Position numbers and translations under genes: made by a program
The notes under the pieces: generated by a model
Databases searched by the model: none
What the model saw: only the letters and a program-made list of their open reading frames with translations
What the model was told of the DNA's origin: nothing
Shown: positions 1-11,978 of the stretch, piece after piece
Layout of the letters: every line of letters begins with the position of its first letter
Position numbering within the stretch: position 1 is the stretch's first letter
Assembly (NCBI GenBank): GCA_905250115.1
Contig: CAJNOI010000052.1
Span: 300,610 to 364,609, forward strand
Direction of reading: 5' to 3'
Length of the DNA stretch: 64,000 bases
Source of the DNA: Adineta steineri
Taxonomy: Eukaryota > Rotifera > Eurotatoria > Adinetida > Adinetidae

Positions 1-1
1 T

Positions 2-121
2 ACGACTGAATCAAATATTTCTTCATGGCATAGTCAATGTTCTTATGCAGCAATTATAATGCTTTCTCTATGTGTTTTTGTATGGGCATTTTTTACAGAT
101 TATCGAATACGATTAAATTAG
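2..121 (+). CDS. 3' end of a membrane protein gene (partial)
   Basis: The frame is open from base 2 to a TAG stop at 119-121 and encodes the last 39 residues of a protein that begins left of the window. The fragment has a polar stretch (ESNISSWHSQCSY), then one hydrophobic helix (AAIIMLSLCVFVWAFF), then a short charged tail (TDYRIRLN). This is the pattern of a last transmembrane segment with a short tail, probably cytosolic. The family cannot be recognised from so little sequence. The reading could also be a chance open frame, but its composition and the abrupt loss of coding character after the stop favour a real terminal exon. Confidence 0.45.
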   Translation, partial: TTESNISSWHSQCSYAAIIMLSLCVFVWAFFTDYRIRLN

Positions 122-1486
122 TTACAATATATAATTTAATCTAGTTTTTTGTATAATGTCATCATTCTGTATGTTACATATATTTATCAATCAATTATAA
201 TATCAACGTTTAATGAGAAGTCAAATAAAGAAAAAATAAACAATGCAAAGACAAATAACATAAAAATAGATTTGTCATAGTCAAAAATATCAATGGTTAT
301 ACAAAAAAAGAAATAGTTTTGATGAAAGGGATCAGATGGTATATGACATTATTCTGGTTATGAAATAGATATGATATTAGAATCATGTTTGCTTAAAATG
401 GAAAAGATATAATTTTGAATCGAATACTTGAGTTTAATAAGCACTTTGTAACCCTTATCGATCAGTGCTAATAATTTATTTTATGTGCTTTCTGCATGAA
501 ATATTGAAGAATGTACCTAAGTACCATCAAAAAATACTTATATAATGTTAGAAACACAACCACATGGAGCGCTTTTTTTACATATACGAATATCTTCTTA
601 GAGAAAAAACAATATTATCCCCTTGAGAACGGGGTTACTTTTACGAAAGCAAAGGAGTTTTAAAACCCCGAAGGATATATTTATTCATATCAATAACAAA
701 AAACGTCTAGAAGTACTTCAGAGTATGATAATCTTGGAAACAACTGGAAACACAAATATCGGCATCACAATCAGTGCATTCGTATCTCGTGTCAGTCCTC
801 GTTTTAGTTCTTATTAGAGATTTCTGATATATTCAATATAACTAATCTGCATATCGGACCTCTTAACAGTAGATCAAAAAAACATCGTAAGAAGTATACG
901 CAAATTAATTATGAGATGATTTGAGACTAGACGCACATGTACGTCATCCGCCTACAAGAGATTAAATAACGTAATTCTCATTATAATTAATAAAACTGAT
1001 TTTCATTTAATCCTATGATGATATTTATATGCATGTTCTTTTCACTCTAATAGAATTCTACTTAAAAATAAAAATAAATAAATATATTAGATTTAATAAG
1101 ACCCAAATTGATTATCAAGCATTGCATAGTTCAAACTAAAACATATCTTCGTCATTAAAAATAACAGCTGTTGTTGTTACACATCTATTATATTGGTACA
1201 ATACCCCCTGATAAGTCACAATCAAGACTCATCTCTACAAGTATATTAACTCTCTTACACTGTTCTCATTTTTCTACATAACGAGGTTTGTATCATGATT
1301 GTTTTCAGGGAATAAATATGATGGTATGAGTCTTGTTAGACCCCTAAACATCGTACGAGAGTTAAAATTTGAAAGATTCATTAACTTATAGTAAATATTT
1401 AAAAACAAAAATAAAATACAAACATAAAATTTGTTAATTAATATCGGTTCAAAAGAAATATTCATCGTACGTTGTTTTTATTTTAT
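122..1486. other. gene-free AT-rich stretch
   Basis: Intergenic sequence between the partial gene on the left and the 3' end of the minus-strand GPCR. Only short open frames occur (623-817 and 1274-1465). They lack similarity to anything I recognise, do not link to splice sites, and have no codon bias like the neighbouring genes. No RNA gene was recognised. Confidence 0.5.
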
Positions 1487-2850
1487 TTAAATCGATGAAC
1501 CAGTAGGTTGTTTTGATAACTGTATATGTGAACAATTTGGTTGATAAGTTTTGGAATTATGTGCATAAGAAGACATAAAATAACTTGATCGTTGAAATTT
1601 CCCAGTATTTCCTGTCAATGTTGAACGAAATGTTGAATGTTTAATTGTACGAAATAATTCACTTCGTATATGTTTACCACTAATAATATATAAATAAAAA
1701 TTAATTCCATAATTAAAATTTGTTAATAAATCAAATATATCATGTATTACAAATATATAATAATGCCATTTACCATTACATACTTGAAATGTATGTAGAA
1801 ACATAAATTTAATTATTTCAAAACTTGAACCTGGTACATGTAATAAAAGATATATTGATGAAACAATAACTAACATACGAGATATTTTATATAATAATAG
1901 TGTTTTACGTCGTGCATTACCTAATGTATTTGCACTATCAACTAAAGAATTTCCACTGAATAATTTACTCATTATAAGAATATTTACAGTTATAATAATT
2001 GTTAAAGGTAATAATGTCATTAAACATAAACGCCAAAGATAAATTGTTAAAATAATATCAACTTCAACATATTTAACTAATGTTTTACAACGACAACTTT
2101 GTTTTGATACACTTGATGCTGTTGTTTTACAATCAAGACCTTTAACAACAAAATGATATGATTGAATAATCATTGTAAATATAAGTATAAGAAATAATAT
2201 TCGACGTGCATTTATAACACTACAAATATATTTTGACCATAATGGAAATTTAATTGCTACTAAACGTTCAACAGCTAAAGCAACAGTCACCCTATTAAAG
2301 AAAGAAAATATTTTTTAAGATTTAATTTAATTTTTCTTTTTACCATGAGCTCATAGAATAAAATACATATCGAATATAATAATATAATTTACATGAGAGA
2401 GCAGTATGTTGAAAAAGTGCTAGTTTACCATCACTATTGTAATGATATACGTCATCGAGGGCAGTAAGAGCTAAAAAAACATTGCTCTCTATATATATAT
2501 ATATATGATTATTTTTATCATTACCTTCACATAGGATAGCTCCAGTATCGACAATAGCTAATGCAATTAAATATTGAGTATAAGAATTTCGTTTTAAACC
2601 TAATAAAAATCGAAATTTAAAAATTATAATTTTAATTAGATAATTACGTTGCCGGCATAGTACAAAAAGACATAGTAAATTTCCACAAAAACTAATTACA
2701 AATACAACGAATGTTCCTAGAAGAAGAAGAAAATAAAGAAAATCGAAATAATTTAATTAATTAATTTTATTTACCAATAAGATTAAGCCACCAAGCCCAA
2801 GTTTTTTGAGCAAAAATTTTTTGATAATATATAATATCTGTACTACTCAT
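1487..2850 (-). CDS. class A (rhodopsin-like) G-protein coupled receptor
   Basis: Four exons on the minus strand: 2850-2775, 2716-2525, 2470-2344 and 2291-1487 (1200 nt, 399 aa). This is a complete seven-helix receptor, presumably at the plasma membrane. TM1 carries the conserved Asn in FCGNLLCLF. TM2 has LIALAIVD with the conserved Asp. A Cys sits at the extracellular start of TM3 (LSCKLYYY). The E/DRY position is Glu140-Arg141 (AVERLVAIKFP). TM7 reads NFNYGINFYLYIISG in place of NPxxY and is followed by a basic Ser/Thr-rich tail of about 60 residues. The layout resembles invertebrate neuropeptide (FMRFamide-like) receptors, but the ligand cannot be told. An acceptor-like site (TATTCTAG) lies about 25 nt upstream of the ATG. 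Confidence 0.85.
2491..2506. repeat. (AT)n microsatellite
   Basis: Eight AT units inside the second intron of the GPCR gene. Simple tract, no function seen. Confidence 0.8.
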
Positions 2851-5800
2851 ATTTACTCCATCGCAATACGGCATTCTAGAATAGAAATTATATATAATAT
2901 ATCATTGAATAATATGAATAGAATTTATTTTCAATAACTATCTAGATTGAAAAACCAAGATTAGGTCAAAGAAAGAAACACCGGAAACATTTGTCAGGTC
3001 AGGCTAATTCTATTGTCTGAGCCGTGTATGTCAAAATTTATCTGAACAGACTCTACAATTATAATCAAAATATTAACTTTAACAAGAATTGATTTATAAA
3101 TTAAAATTATTCCTATGATGTGATATATTAAATTAAGAAAAAAAGAAAATTTGTTCTAAAAAAAACTGTGTCATTTTAATATTAAGATGTTAAACATCCG
3201 ATCACTGCAAATATAAAATAGCTAACATAGTCAACAAATCATTTCTGTTGTTTATTGTCAGTTAAAAAGAACATTAATCAAACACATCCTCTGATTTTCT
3301 TTTAAAGTACAAACAAAACTAGAGTACCAAATATTTGCTCTATAATATCAACATAAAATCAACAGATTAATAATATAAAAAAAAGAAGAATTATTTCTCT
3401 AATAATCTTACTTTTATATAACTCGCTTTATATACTTGTCAAAGTAGACAGCAACAGGTTCCGTAAGCGTCTTTTGATCTTTTCTATTCAATAGAAATAG
3501 AAATTAAGTCTATTAAAAATCGTGTTTTTCTTATAAAAATTGTAAACATTCTACGAACTTAAGTATTCAGCATTTCTGAATCGATATATGTCAAGTTGCT
3601 GACCTTTGTTAATATTCTCTCATGAATAATGATCCAATCAGTCTGGTTACATTTTTTCAGACGGAGATATCGCTTGAAAGATTTAGTAGATCATTTCAAA
3701 TTACGTAAATTAAAAAGTAAAATAAACTATTTCTGTACATGAGTACTTTTCGTTTGGTTCAAGTACCAGGTGTTATTGTTGATTCATCAAGAAAAGTCTA
3801 TTATATACGCCAGACATCGTCTCAATTTGATGTTGTAAGTCGTATGGAAGAGTTAAGCTTAAGGCGACTAATTCTATGTTTTGATAAGAAGTATATATCG
3901 ATGGATATTACTAGATTTAGTATAGCCATGAGAAAAAAAATATACTTGCTTTAACTCCTATTGAGTAAGAATACTCTAGGCTATGAATAATATCTATGAA
4001 AATTAATTATAGGGATTGTCAAATTGCTTTTTATATACAATTGACGGCATCGTCTCGTGAAAAGTGTTTTGTTTTTATCCTCATTAATATTTTGAATAGA
4101 TATTTAATATTTACCGAAGAGCCAATTGTGTAGTATTATATAATATTCGACCCATCTGTTTATAAATACATCAAGTTAATAGAAAGAAGAAAACCAATTT
4201 TTTTTCTCTTTGAAGACAAAAATCTTTCCAGATGGATGATAATTAATGTTACTGATAGTGTAGTAGTTTTGTTTCTATGTTTAATTTTGTTGAAAAGTGT
4301 ATGTCACTTCGACATGATTGTTTTTCAAGTGAAAAATACTTTTATTACCAATGTGCAGTGAACTTGTAAGAACACCATAATAAACGACAAATGAACATTA
4401 GACGATTTCCTTCTGTCTTTTGCTTTTCCTCTCTGTCTCTTTTGCTCTCTTCTTTTTCTCTGATTTTGATCTATCAAACAGAAGAAAAACCAAGTAAAGA
4501 CGACGAGAAAAAATGCTAAAACACCGAATAGAACATTACGAAGAAAAAGAACATATATCAGTAATACGCTACGGATGTATCCTTCAGACGTGATAAATGA
4601 CTATAAATCTCGTGTAGAGTTTTTTCTGTTGCTTGTCAAAACAATGAATTATTCGATAATACTCGTATGTCTTTATTTGATGGATGCTAGAATTTGCGCA
4701 ACATTATAAATAAGATGTATTTACCAGACAATAAATAAATATTTTTCTTTAGTATGCACTGAATTTCGTGAGTAGAATTTATAATAAAGTGTAAAAAATA
4801 TTTTTTATTTCTTCATCTTTCATAATTGATCGTAAACGAGTAGTCTAAAAGGAATCATATGATATTTATTAAGAAACTAGATAGTGATATTTATAACTAA
4901 CAAAGTAAGATTATATATAAGTTTGGAAACTGTTTCTTAAAAAATAATTAATAATTATGTTTAAAATAGTAAATTTAATCTCATTTTAATCAATTAAAAA
5001 TGCCTAGAATATTACATCAAAAAAACAGGTCTAGATATTATAATACCATGATCTTATTCACTGAAATTCCGACTAATAAACAAAATATTGTGAATGCAAT
5101 AAATTTTCCAATTATATAAATGAACGATAATTCAATTTTATCATGTCTCCGTGCATTTGTCTTATCAATATTTCAAATAAGTTTGAATAAATATTTTCTT
5201 AAAAAACAACGAGACCCTTTTGTTTTTATCTATAACAATCATACTAAAAACCCAATGTTTTTTTAATAGAGAATGTTTGATAAGAAAAGTACACATTGAC
5301 AAAAAGAACTAAAATTTTTCCGAATGATTACTTTTCCTATTTGTCTTAAGTACAACCATAAATGTCGGAAATGAATTTGAAAAAAACAAATTTTACTTGT
5401 CATAACTTGTCAATTGGAAATCTATATATAGTATATGAAATTATCTGATTGTCTTCTAACAGACATATTTATTAAAATAAATTGTTAGTTGTAGTTTTGT
5501 AACATTTCAATAATATTGAGTCAATCTTTCGAAGTCATAGTAGCTAACAACTATTTGTGAAATATATAGTAGAAATGTTCGAGGGAAGGAAAATACGTTG
5601 TTTAATATTGATCACATTTTTTCTTTTACGCATTTTATTATTCTCATGATCAGTATTTCGATTATATTTGAAAGTCTCACACCCTAGAACACCTTTTAAC
5701 AAGCATTATTTGGATAACCTAGACTTTTTTTAAGAAGTCATGAGATGTACAGTCTAAGATCGAACTCTGTAACATTTAATATTTGTTTGCATGCTGAATC

Positions 5801-8800
5801 AACAGGATATATTGATTTTAAACGCATAACAAATTCTCTTCATGTTTTTATATTTAGTCAAATGGTTAGATAATTCATCAATTTCCTGTGCAAATCTTGT
5901 TCTTCCTTGTGCTGCAATTATACTAAACCAGTCAAACAGTACATAAAGCTTTTTTTTGTACACAAATACCTGAATAATAATCGTCAACTAAAATAATGAC
6001 GTAGATATGAATTAATGTAAAAATATAATCTGTATTTTTACCATCCTGCATGTTTCATTAATTTAAAGAAGATTTAATTAAATCTCTATTAGTAAGTGAG
6101 TAACAGGCTTAGAGAAACGTACTTCAAAGAATGTTACCTATGTACAGAAACTTTCACGTGAAAAAAACATCGTTATATAATCAAATTTGTTAATACGATA
6201 AAGTTTGATACAATAATTAATAGTTTGTAAATTATAATACACTTATCAATAATATGAGTAATTGATTCATAGGTCTTTTTTTAGATAATAAAGGAACAAC
6301 AAATATTATATACTTAAAAAGTCGAGATTTTTTCTTTTTAATATTTAGTTTCTAATAGATTATGTGACTAACCTTGCCCGATTATATTCAAATATTTATC
6401 ATCAAATAATTTGTATAAAATCGATAGACATGTAGCAATCATGTCTACAATAAAACCTTTTTAAGACTAATGGATGTATGTATGTATATCTATGTGATTT
6501 ATCAAAAGCAATAATATAATACTAAATAACATAGAAATTTTTTTTCCTTCATCTCTGTCTCTCTTGATAAGTTTACATCTATGTTGGTTATAATTTTAGC
6601 TTTATCATCATGTTTTTTTTCTAATCAAAATTGAATGAAAAATACGCATATACAACTATATCCATCAATGATCAGTTTTTCCTTCCCTTTCATAATAATA
6701 ATTCTATTATGTATTAGATATATATTATAACTGATAGGTTATTTCTTGACTTATTATTTGTTTCGAAATCAATTTTAAAATATTTTTTATCTCTAATTTT
6801 GCTTTAGAATTATTCAAAAGTTATGCGAATAGACTTTTAGTTATGTTAGTTAGTTCTCTTTTTAAAAATTAGACAAAAAAAGGATGTTTAAATTCTTCTA
6901 TGTCTATCAGATTATCATAATAGAAAATTAACAAGAATATTGTCAGTTGTATGTTGAATTCAAATGTGATATAATATCAATACTCTATTTTCTCAAGGGG
7001 GAAAAGGCTGCTTTTTTGATTGCCTTGACTGCAATCAACTATTCCTGCCCTTGCATTTTCTACTATTCTCATTTGACCTATTTTTCAATATTATTCATAA
7101 AACATGCTCTGGTATGATTGAAAGAAAGAGAGTATTACACGGTGTTCTTCTTTTGATACATCTTCATCAGAAATAAGAGATTACGAAAGTTTAAATGAGA
7201 ATTATTGAAGTAAAAACATTGAGTGATTATACCATATTTATGTATGCATCGTTCGATTATGGTACCATGATTAAATCTAATACAACAGAGTGTATGATAG
7301 TTAAGATGTAGATAAAGTGCTTACTCAGTCGTAAAAGTCCGTTGATCTTGATCAAAGTGTTTATCCAACTGATTACAATCAGGAATCCGAGCGCAACGAT
7401 AGCAAACAAAATCAAAACGTTCTGTCCTGATTGTGAAAAATTATTCTGTCTTAATCGCTTTAATGAGAATCATCATACTATGAAATAGAAGACTCAAACA
7501 TTACAAAAGGCAGACAAGATGACATATTATATATACTATTTGGCCTAAAAAAACGAAAAGAAAATGTTTTTTTTATTAATTTTTTTGTTGAAATGTAGTG
7601 GACCTCATCACCTCGAGAGGATTCATGATACATAGGATTTGATAATTTTAGGGATGGGTCACTTGACTTAACTTAAAATTAAGTTAAGTTTTTTGACTTA
7701 ACGCTTAATATTAAGTATTACGTTTTTCCATTAAAAATCAAGACTTAATATTAAGCGTTAAGTCAAAAAAGTAAATTTAGATAAGTGACCCATCCCTACT
7801 CGATAACATTCCGAACGTACTTTGCTTTATTTTAATATGTGTACCTTTGCTACTCTCGCAACTCTCTGGAATACAGCGATCGATGAACAACAATGAAAAT
7901 AATTATAATTGAATTTTGAAAAATAAAATAATCATTTGATATAAGATTATAACAAAAAATTCGAAGATTGTATCTAGTAATGCTTTCAATAATATTTCAA
8001 AGATACATAAAAGTTTGACCTTTTGTCTAATTTTAGATGTTATAATACTGACTATTAATATCGTATACAACCATATGATAACTGAATATTTCTTTTTATT
8101 TTATTCGTTCATTTAAGATTTCTTTGAAGTTATTTTCGTTCTCTTTCACTAAACACAGAAATGCATTGTGTGAGTTTTTATTACTTTTTACTTTTTTTCT
8201 CTTATTTGTTACCATTCATTAAAGCAACATTAAAATATGTGATCGATCAAGCGAAACACTTCACGACCGCCGATATGTCCCATAACCTACACGAACGAAT
8301 CGGACGAAAATCGATTTATATCTCTTGCTCTTTTATTTTGCTATTTGTACTTCTATTTTGTTGTTCGATTACCAATGCAAGGAAAGAGAATATGATGATC
8401 AAAAGTCCAATTTTTTTTACTATTATACTGTATATACTATGTGGTGTATTCGTTTTTTTTTCTATCACAAGGATAAGTATAAATATAAACAAAATAGTCA
8501 TTCATTAGACAAATGAGAATAGGAAAAAAAATTATTTTAGTTTCATACATAACCGTACTATGATGTCATATATAATATAGATGATTTTATTGATGATATA
8601 TATATATATATTAAAAAAAACAAGAAAATAGTGTGACTACGTTCTTTTTTTTTCTTACAAAACGAAGTACGTATTAATATATAACACCTATCACGCTAAC
8701 GATGGGAATGAATAAAATAAAGTATTTATATAACTTTTTCATCGATTGACATCACAGATGATGTTATCGAGCATTAAATGAACTGATATTTTAAAAATTT

Positions 8801-9178
8801 AAAATGCGTTGTACATTTTCTTTGAAGATACACACTTTGAACATACGTTTCTTCCTCATATGAATATCACAAAAAAAATGAGATCGTTTCTGATTGTGTT
8901 TTAATTTTTTTTTGTACTGCTCTTTTATATAGATTGTACTAGTTCGACTGGTAAAGTATCAAATTTGCCATTATATGAAAAGGTTAGACATAATCGAGAT
9001 TCTAAAATGAAGAATAGTTTAGATAAAATTTCGAATCAGAAATAGAATAAATGTTACTATTTTTATCTTTTATACATAAATAATAACGATTCATAATTAT
9101 TATCTATCTAGAAAATTTGATAAATATAATATTTTGTCTTTTTTTTGTAGATTCAATTGATAAATTATTCAATCTACA
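2851..9178. other. 6.3-kb gene desert
   Basis: Long AT-rich stretch between the divergent GPCR and the MARVEL-like gene. It holds the hairpin element at 7651-7796 and many homopolymer and AT tracts. Open frames at 3739-3954, 5799-5987, 8161-8508 and 4325-4600 (minus) show neither the codon bias nor the splice-linked structure of the real genes. A weak two-exon candidate on the minus strand (7426-7325, 7161-7091) is reported as a finding. Promoters of both flanking genes must lie here. Confidence 0.45.
7651..7796. mobile_element. 146-bp MITE, Tc1/mariner-like, TA target site
   Basis: Terminal inverted repeats GGGATGGGTCACTT (7651-7664) and AAGTGACCCATCCC (7783-7796) are perfect and flanked on both sides by TA (7649-7650 and 7797-7798). 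The interior is a near palindrome with repeated TTAAGT-type units (for example GACTTAACGCTTAATATTAAG, inverted as CTTAATATTAAGCGTTAAGTC), so a single strand could fold into a long hairpin. It has no coding capacity. The TA duplication and short non-coding palindrome are typical of non-autonomous Tc1/mariner elements; the transposase source is not in this window. Confidence 0.85.
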
Positions 9179-10035
9179 ATGAGTACTTCTGATCTTCGAT
9201 ATCCTGCTGCAACTAGTGGTGATAATTCTGCACCACCTATTGTTACACCACATTATAGTTCATCATTACCAAATTCTCCTGGTGATATTGAAAATTCACG
9301 ACATACACGATGTGCAACTGGTATTCGTTTTGTTAAAACAATTCATGGAATATTGAATATTATAATTTTGGTAAATTAATTTCATATTTTCATAAATCAT
9401 TCTATTATGAATATTTTAGGTTTGTATTATTTGTATATTAATAAGTGCTGGAGTTGCTAGTAATCAAGATGGAAAAAATGCTGATAATTCTTATTTACAT
9501 TCAAGTGCGAAAGTTAATGCTGTTGCTACACGAAATGCAGTTTTAGTTTTTGCTGTATTTGGTCTTATCTTAATTCTTATTGATACTATTCTTCATATGA
9601 CCAAACTTATTTATCGTTTACCACCTTTATTTGATACAGTTGTATGTAGAAATGAAATATAATTGATAAATCTATTTCTTTTTATTTTATAATAGTTTAT
9701 TATAATTATGCTGGTACTTGCTGGTATTTATCTCATTCTTGGGTATGAATATTCTTGATTTGTTTTTCTTCATCCGATTTTTTTTTGTTTAAAAAAGATG
9801 TTGTGCAGCAGCATGGGAAAAGAAAATGGACGATACAGTAGGAAAAACTGGCGGTTTACACCACAGAGGTGCTGCGGCAGCAGCTGCAGTAAATATATAT
9901 ATTTAATTTGTGTATTCTATTTAGTTTTATTTATTTATTTATTTTTAGTTTTTTATATTTGTGGCTATGATAGCCATTATTATTGATTATGCTTTACGAT
10001 TATTTAGTAAACCATCACAAACATATAACCCGTAA
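9179..10035 (+). CDS. four-helix membrane protein, MARVEL/tetraspan-like
   Basis: Exons 9179-9370, 9420-9641, 9696-9742, 9798-9888 and 9949-10035 (639 nt, 212 aa). A Pro/Ser-rich cytosolic N-terminus of about 45 residues precedes four hydrophobic helices: around residues 52-74 (VKTIHGILNIIILVCIICIL), 104-124 (LVFAVFGLILILIDTIL), 139-156 (FIIIMLVLAGIYLILGCCAA) and 184-198 (FFIFVAMIAIIIDYAL). The tail is short. Both termini would face the cytosol. Size and spacing fit the MARVEL/CMTM/physin class of vesicle-trafficking or junction proteins, but no diagnostic motif pins the family. An acceptor (TTTTTTTTGTAG) lies 28 nt upstream of the ATG. Confidence 0.75.
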
Positions 10036-11978
10036 TCATCTGCTTTCCGCTGTGCTTCAAACATAAAAAAAAAAACACTTTTGCTTTTGTTCACATACCT
10101 ATACATATAATGATAATACTTTTTGATTTTTGCTTCAATTTGTTTTTAATGTTTAATTCTATTTGTTTTTCTAGCTCCTCTGTTATAAATAGAAACGCTT
10201 ACAATGATGGTTTAAATGCGGATCTTTCACCCAGATTTTGAACATGATGGACTCAGTTCATACGTCGAGATGTCACATACTTTTGTTTTTGAATTTTGTA
10301 TGACAAGTTCTTTTTCGTTTTCGTTTTTTTTTCCTTATTCAAAAATATAAACGGGCAAAAAATAGAAGCTAATATTCAAGATTTTTAAGAGATCATTTTG
10401 TTTGAATGGTTATTCTTTTAGATTAGGGTACTATGAAATATGATCAGTTGATTAAGTATTGATTCTGATTTTCTCATTACTTTCTAAGAAAGGTATAAAT
10501 GGAAATTTATCTATTATCATACAGAGATATTCATCACAATTGAATTCTACTATGTGCATGTTGAAGAATAAATAGAATCCTTGATGATACAGTGGTATAG
10601 TAGCGTAACTAAGGGTGGGCTAGCCTTCGCACCGCCCAGTCACCGTTAGTCTTTGCCCGGGCACCGGGAGAAAAAAATAGTAATTATTACCTTTTACATT
10701 ATTTTTTATGCCTTTTTTTTTCAAGGATCATGGGCCACTACCCGGGCACTTGCGATTTTCCAGTTACGCTACTATAGTTATAGGTGACATGAATAATTCA
10801 TGAATGACTGTGACGACAAAATTTCTATTGAATATATTTTGAAACCCATAAGAGTGATTATATTGATACATACAAAAGAAACATAGTATACATATTGTTG
10901 TTAATCGTCTAAAACCTCGTCTTTTTATGTATCGGGATATAATGACTTCAACAAGAAAATACCTCATAGATATTTGAAATAAACTTCAGTTACCTATAGT
11001 CTCTGATAATACCATAAAGTCATCCGTCATAATATATGTTCATGTCATGACTAGTTAATTAATTGGAACCAGCTAATTAAAAGGGCGGTCACGATCTGTT
11101 ATGAATAGTTAGTTAATTCGAAACTAATTAATTCATTAATTAAAATTTTGTTGATAGACTATGAGGAAGGGTGAGGTGGTGAATATAAATTTCTCTTTCC
11201 AATTAAAACTTCAACACTCCTGTTAAATGGTAGTTCACAAGATTGATACTATTGCCACGTTGAGTATTTGTGACGTATATAAGCGTATTAAATTGAGAAC
11301 GAATATTTATTTGTCAGAAACATCAATGAAAACTTTTTACCAAAGTCTACGATAATCATATCATGCAGAAAAAAAACAGGTTTGTTATCGTTCACTATCA
11401 CAATCAGAATAAAATCCATCCCATGCTTTTTCTATCGTAACATCAGTATATAAATGTATTTCAATAATGCCTAAGGAATTTGAAGTAAATTTTGGATTAT
11501 TCCACTGTTACCAACTTCGTTCATTAACAAGATGAAGAGCGATTAGAAAACAAGCGTATTATTTTGAATCTATTAAAAATATATTTCAGGGTATTTTATT
11601 GTTGGTTTAATTAATAAAAACTACTCAAGGAAAAAGCAATGGAAATAAGACAATTTTAATTCCAGAGAAAACTGTACTATCATATTGCACGTTTTCTATA
11701 TTTTGTTTCTTCATTCTCATCAAAAATTTTGATTTATTAACCTACATGATCTAACAAGAACAATAGACGAGATAAATTTGTACCGCTTCTAGCTCCATCT
11801 TTATCTTAGTCAACTAACGTTATCTCTTGAAAAACTTGTACTTTATCCATTGGATAACAAATGGTTAAACTTGGAAGTAAGTTATTGTATACATTTATTT
11901 GTCTCTCTTCTCTTTTTTTTCTTAAAAACAGCCACAATAAACTATTGTTTATATTTTCTTTTAATTTTCTATTTTAGT
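10036..11978. other. intergenic region with one inverted-repeat element
   Basis: AT-rich, no gene seen; contains the short inverted-repeat element at 10596-10776. Near 11828-11875 an untranslated stretch ends in a GTAAGT donor that can pair with the acceptor at 11976-11977, giving a possible 5'UTR intron of the next gene. Confidence 0.45.
10596..10776. mobile_element. about 180-bp inverted-repeat element
   Basis: The 15-base ends TATAGTAGCGTAACT (10596-10610) and AGTTACGCTACTATA (10762-10776) are perfect inverted copies. The interior is locally GC-rich (GCCCGGGCACC, CTACCCGGGCAC), in sharp contrast to its surroundings. It is non-coding. The start resembles the start of the 43-kb element (ATAGTGGCGTAACT), suggesting one family. 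TA dinucleotides at both ends could be the target duplication or part of the repeat. Confidence 0.7.

Noticed and set aside
623..817. 64-codon frame
   Set aside because: Isolated, no splice partners, no recognisable motif, codon use unlike neighbouring genes.
3739..3954. 71-codon frame starting MSTFRLVQVPG
   Set aside because: No upstream acceptor of the kind seen at real starts, no continuation into further exons, no family resemblance.
4325..4600. 91-codon open frame on the minus strand with a hydrophobic helix, preceded by an acceptor-like TTTATAG
   Set aside because: In AT-rich DNA an open frame of this length is expected by chance a few times per window; it has no start codon near its head, no partner exon and no host-like codon bias.
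8161..8508. 115-codon frame with hydrophobic runs
   Set aside because: Phe/Ile/Leu runs come from T-rich DNA; overlapping frames on both strands are equally open; no motif.
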